64,000 nt of DNA, from contig NZ_PXUE01000004.1 in NCBI RefSeq assembly GCF_003020585.1, positions 124,001 through 188,000 on the forward strand. The letters are read 5' to 3'. This DNA is from Chryseobacterium aurantiacum (GTDB lineage Bacteria; Bacteroidota; Bacteroidia; Flavobacteriales; Weeksellaceae). The notes beneath the pieces were generated by a model, which saw only the letters and a program-made list of their open reading frames with translations, did not search any database and had not been told where the DNA came from. Below, one piece after another: positions 63,232 to 64,000 of this stretch (the first letter of the stretch is position 1; each line of letters starts with the position of its first letter). Both the position numbers and the translations under genes were made by a program.

Positions 63232-63314
63232 TGCCTGCGACTGGACTCGAACCAGCACATCCTTAGGAAACCACCCCCTCAAGATGGCGTGTCTACCAAT
63301 TTCACCACGCAGGC
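63232..63314 (-). tRNA. tRNA-Leu (anticodon GAG)
   Basis: An 83-nt class II tRNA on the minus strand. GCCTGCG and CGCAGGC form the acceptor, CCATC and GGTGG the anticodon stem around TTGAGGG (anticodon GAG), with a long variable arm and GGTTCGAGTCC in the T-arm. The discriminator is A. Confidence 0.95.
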
Positions 63315-63348
63315 AACAAAATTACAAGTATCGTAATTTTATTGCTAG

Positions 63349-63421
63349 TGACCCGGCTGGGATTCGAACCCAGGACCCATACATTAAAAGTGTATTGCTC
63401 TACCAGCTGAGCTACCGAGTC
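63349..63421 (-). tRNA. tRNA-Lys (anticodon TTT), copy 2
   Basis: Identical in all 73 nt to copy 1, and embedded in an 80-bp direct repeat with it (63104-63183 and 63348-63427). It is the promoter-proximal gene of the tRNA cluster. Confidence 0.96.
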
Positions 63422-63475
63422 GGCCACTTACCTAACAAGTTTTCATTTAAGTAATGTCCCTTGTTTTAAGTGGTG

Positions 63476-63505
63476 CAAAGATATGACTTTTTTCTTTATC
63501 TCAAA
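63476..63505 (-). promoter_or_regulatory. Promoter of the Lys-Leu-Lys tRNA cluster
   Basis: Reading on the minus strand, TTTG (63505-63502), an 18-bp gap and TATCTTTG (63483-63476) match the Bacteroidota promoter. The first tRNA begins about 55 bp further on. Confidence 0.7.
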
Positions 63506-63536
63506 ACTTTTTCGCAAATTTGTTTAAAAAAAATTC

Positions 63537-64000
63537 ATGATAATTTCACTGATTGGATACATGGGGTGTGGCAAATCTCACATTTCCAAAATATTAAGCG
63601 AAAAAATAGATTTTAAACTGATAGATCTTGATAAAGAGATTTCCAGAAAGAATAAATTAACCATTCCTGAAATCTTTGAAAAAAAGGGAGAAATTCACTT
63701 TAGAAAGCTTGAAAGAGAAGCTCTTGAGGAAATATTGGCTTCTGAAGAAAATGTAGTTTTAAGCCTTGGCGGAGGAACTCCTGTTTATTATAACAATATG
63801 GAGATCATCAACCACAACTCTAAAAGTATATTTTTAAGAGCTTCTGTAGGAACTCTGGTGGAGAGGCTTTCCAAACAGAAAGAAAAAAGGCCGATTATTG
63901 CCAATATTTCTGATGAAGATCTACCAGAATTCATTGCCAAACATCTATTTGAAAGAAATCAATTTTACAGTAAAGCACAGTTTAGTATAGGTACAGATGC
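63537..64000 (+). CDS. aroK: Shikimate kinase (5' part; continues past the window)
   Basis: The frame from ATG at 63537 is open to the window end (154 complete codons). It begins MIISLIGYMGCGKSHISK, with the Walker A P-loop GYMGCGKS, followed by DLDKEI (Walker-B-like Asp, shikimate contact), FRKLEREAL and the shikimate-binding GGGTP. It phosphorylates shikimate in aromatic amino acid synthesis. The protein is close to complete here (about 165-175 residues in the family). Its promoter lies near or overlaps that of the divergent tRNA cluster. Confidence 0.93.
   Translation, partial: MIISLIGYMGCGKSHISKILSEKIDFKLIDLDKEISRKNKLTIPEIFEKKGEIHFRKLEREALEEILASEENVVLSLGGGTPVYYNNMEIINHNSKSIFLRASVGTLVERLSKQKEKRPIIANISDEDLPEFIAKHLFERNQFYSKAQFSIGTD

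Noticed and set aside
63070..63282. Open frame across tRNA-Lys and tRNA-Leu
   Set aside because: It is simply the tRNA genes read in one frame.
1..64000. CRISPR array, transposase, integrase or phage genes
   Set aside because: No regularly spaced repeats and no recognisable mobile-element proteins were seen.

Overview
The window looks like chromosome of a member of the Bacteroidota, class Flavobacteriia, most likely Chryseobacterium or a close relative. This rests on a complete gldK-gldL-gldM-gldN gliding/type IX secretion operon, a DUF4270 lipoprotein, a split transketolase, AT-rich DNA, few Shine-Dalgarno sites, and promoters of the Bacteroidota type (TTTG, a gap of about 19, TAnnTTTG). 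No rRNA, CRISPR array, transposase or integrase was seen.

Layout. 1-4.9 kb: end of a sodium:solute symporter, a small exported protein, split transketolase, two overlapping membrane-protein genes, a DUF4303 gene and a 58-residue membrane protein. 5.3-10.0 kb: a wrecked 'grasp-with-spasm' RiPP (graspetide-type) locus. The precursor peptide and a lipoprotein are intact, but the ATP-grasp maturase is cut to its first 54 codons and the SPASM maturase to its C-terminal third. Between the stubs lies a very AT-rich cassette of three exported-protein genes with its own terminator. 10.0-21.9 kb: housekeeping genes, including an Lrp/AsnC regulator framed by a perfect 12-bp inverted repeat, a TamB-like protein diverging from tsaD with only 4 bp between start codons, rsmE, trmH, type I asparaginase and tRNA-Ser. 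Just after the tRNA sit four DnaA-box-like 9-mers spaced exactly 11 bp apart. 22-26.5 kb: DUF2490 protein, an unknown protein, M20 peptidase, methionine aminopeptidase.

26.7-42.4 kb is the most unusual part. A single tight operon encodes three giant proteins (1110, 2277 and 1538 residues) without Sec signal peptides and one 288-residue protein with a signal peptide. The first giant protein ends in a metzincin-type zinc protease motif. The 2277-residue protein has a long beta-rich region that distantly resembles DUF6603. I cannot assign this operon to a described system. One reading is an effector/immunity or surface-assembly locus.

43-49 kb: a three-gene RND efflux operon. 50-52 kb: MliC-like and META/HslJ-like lipoproteins, a SemiSWEET transporter and a FAD oxidoreductase. 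52.4-57.2 kb: gldKLMN, the core and motor of the type IX secretion system. 57.3-62.6 kb: glmS, the DUF4270 lipoprotein, a glycogen-synthase-like protein and divergent panC. The end holds a Lys-Leu-Lys tRNA cluster (two identical tRNA-Lys genes) with its own promoter, and the start of shikimate kinase.

Functions were assigned from motifs and family knowledge without database searches, so names of uncharacterised families are tentative.
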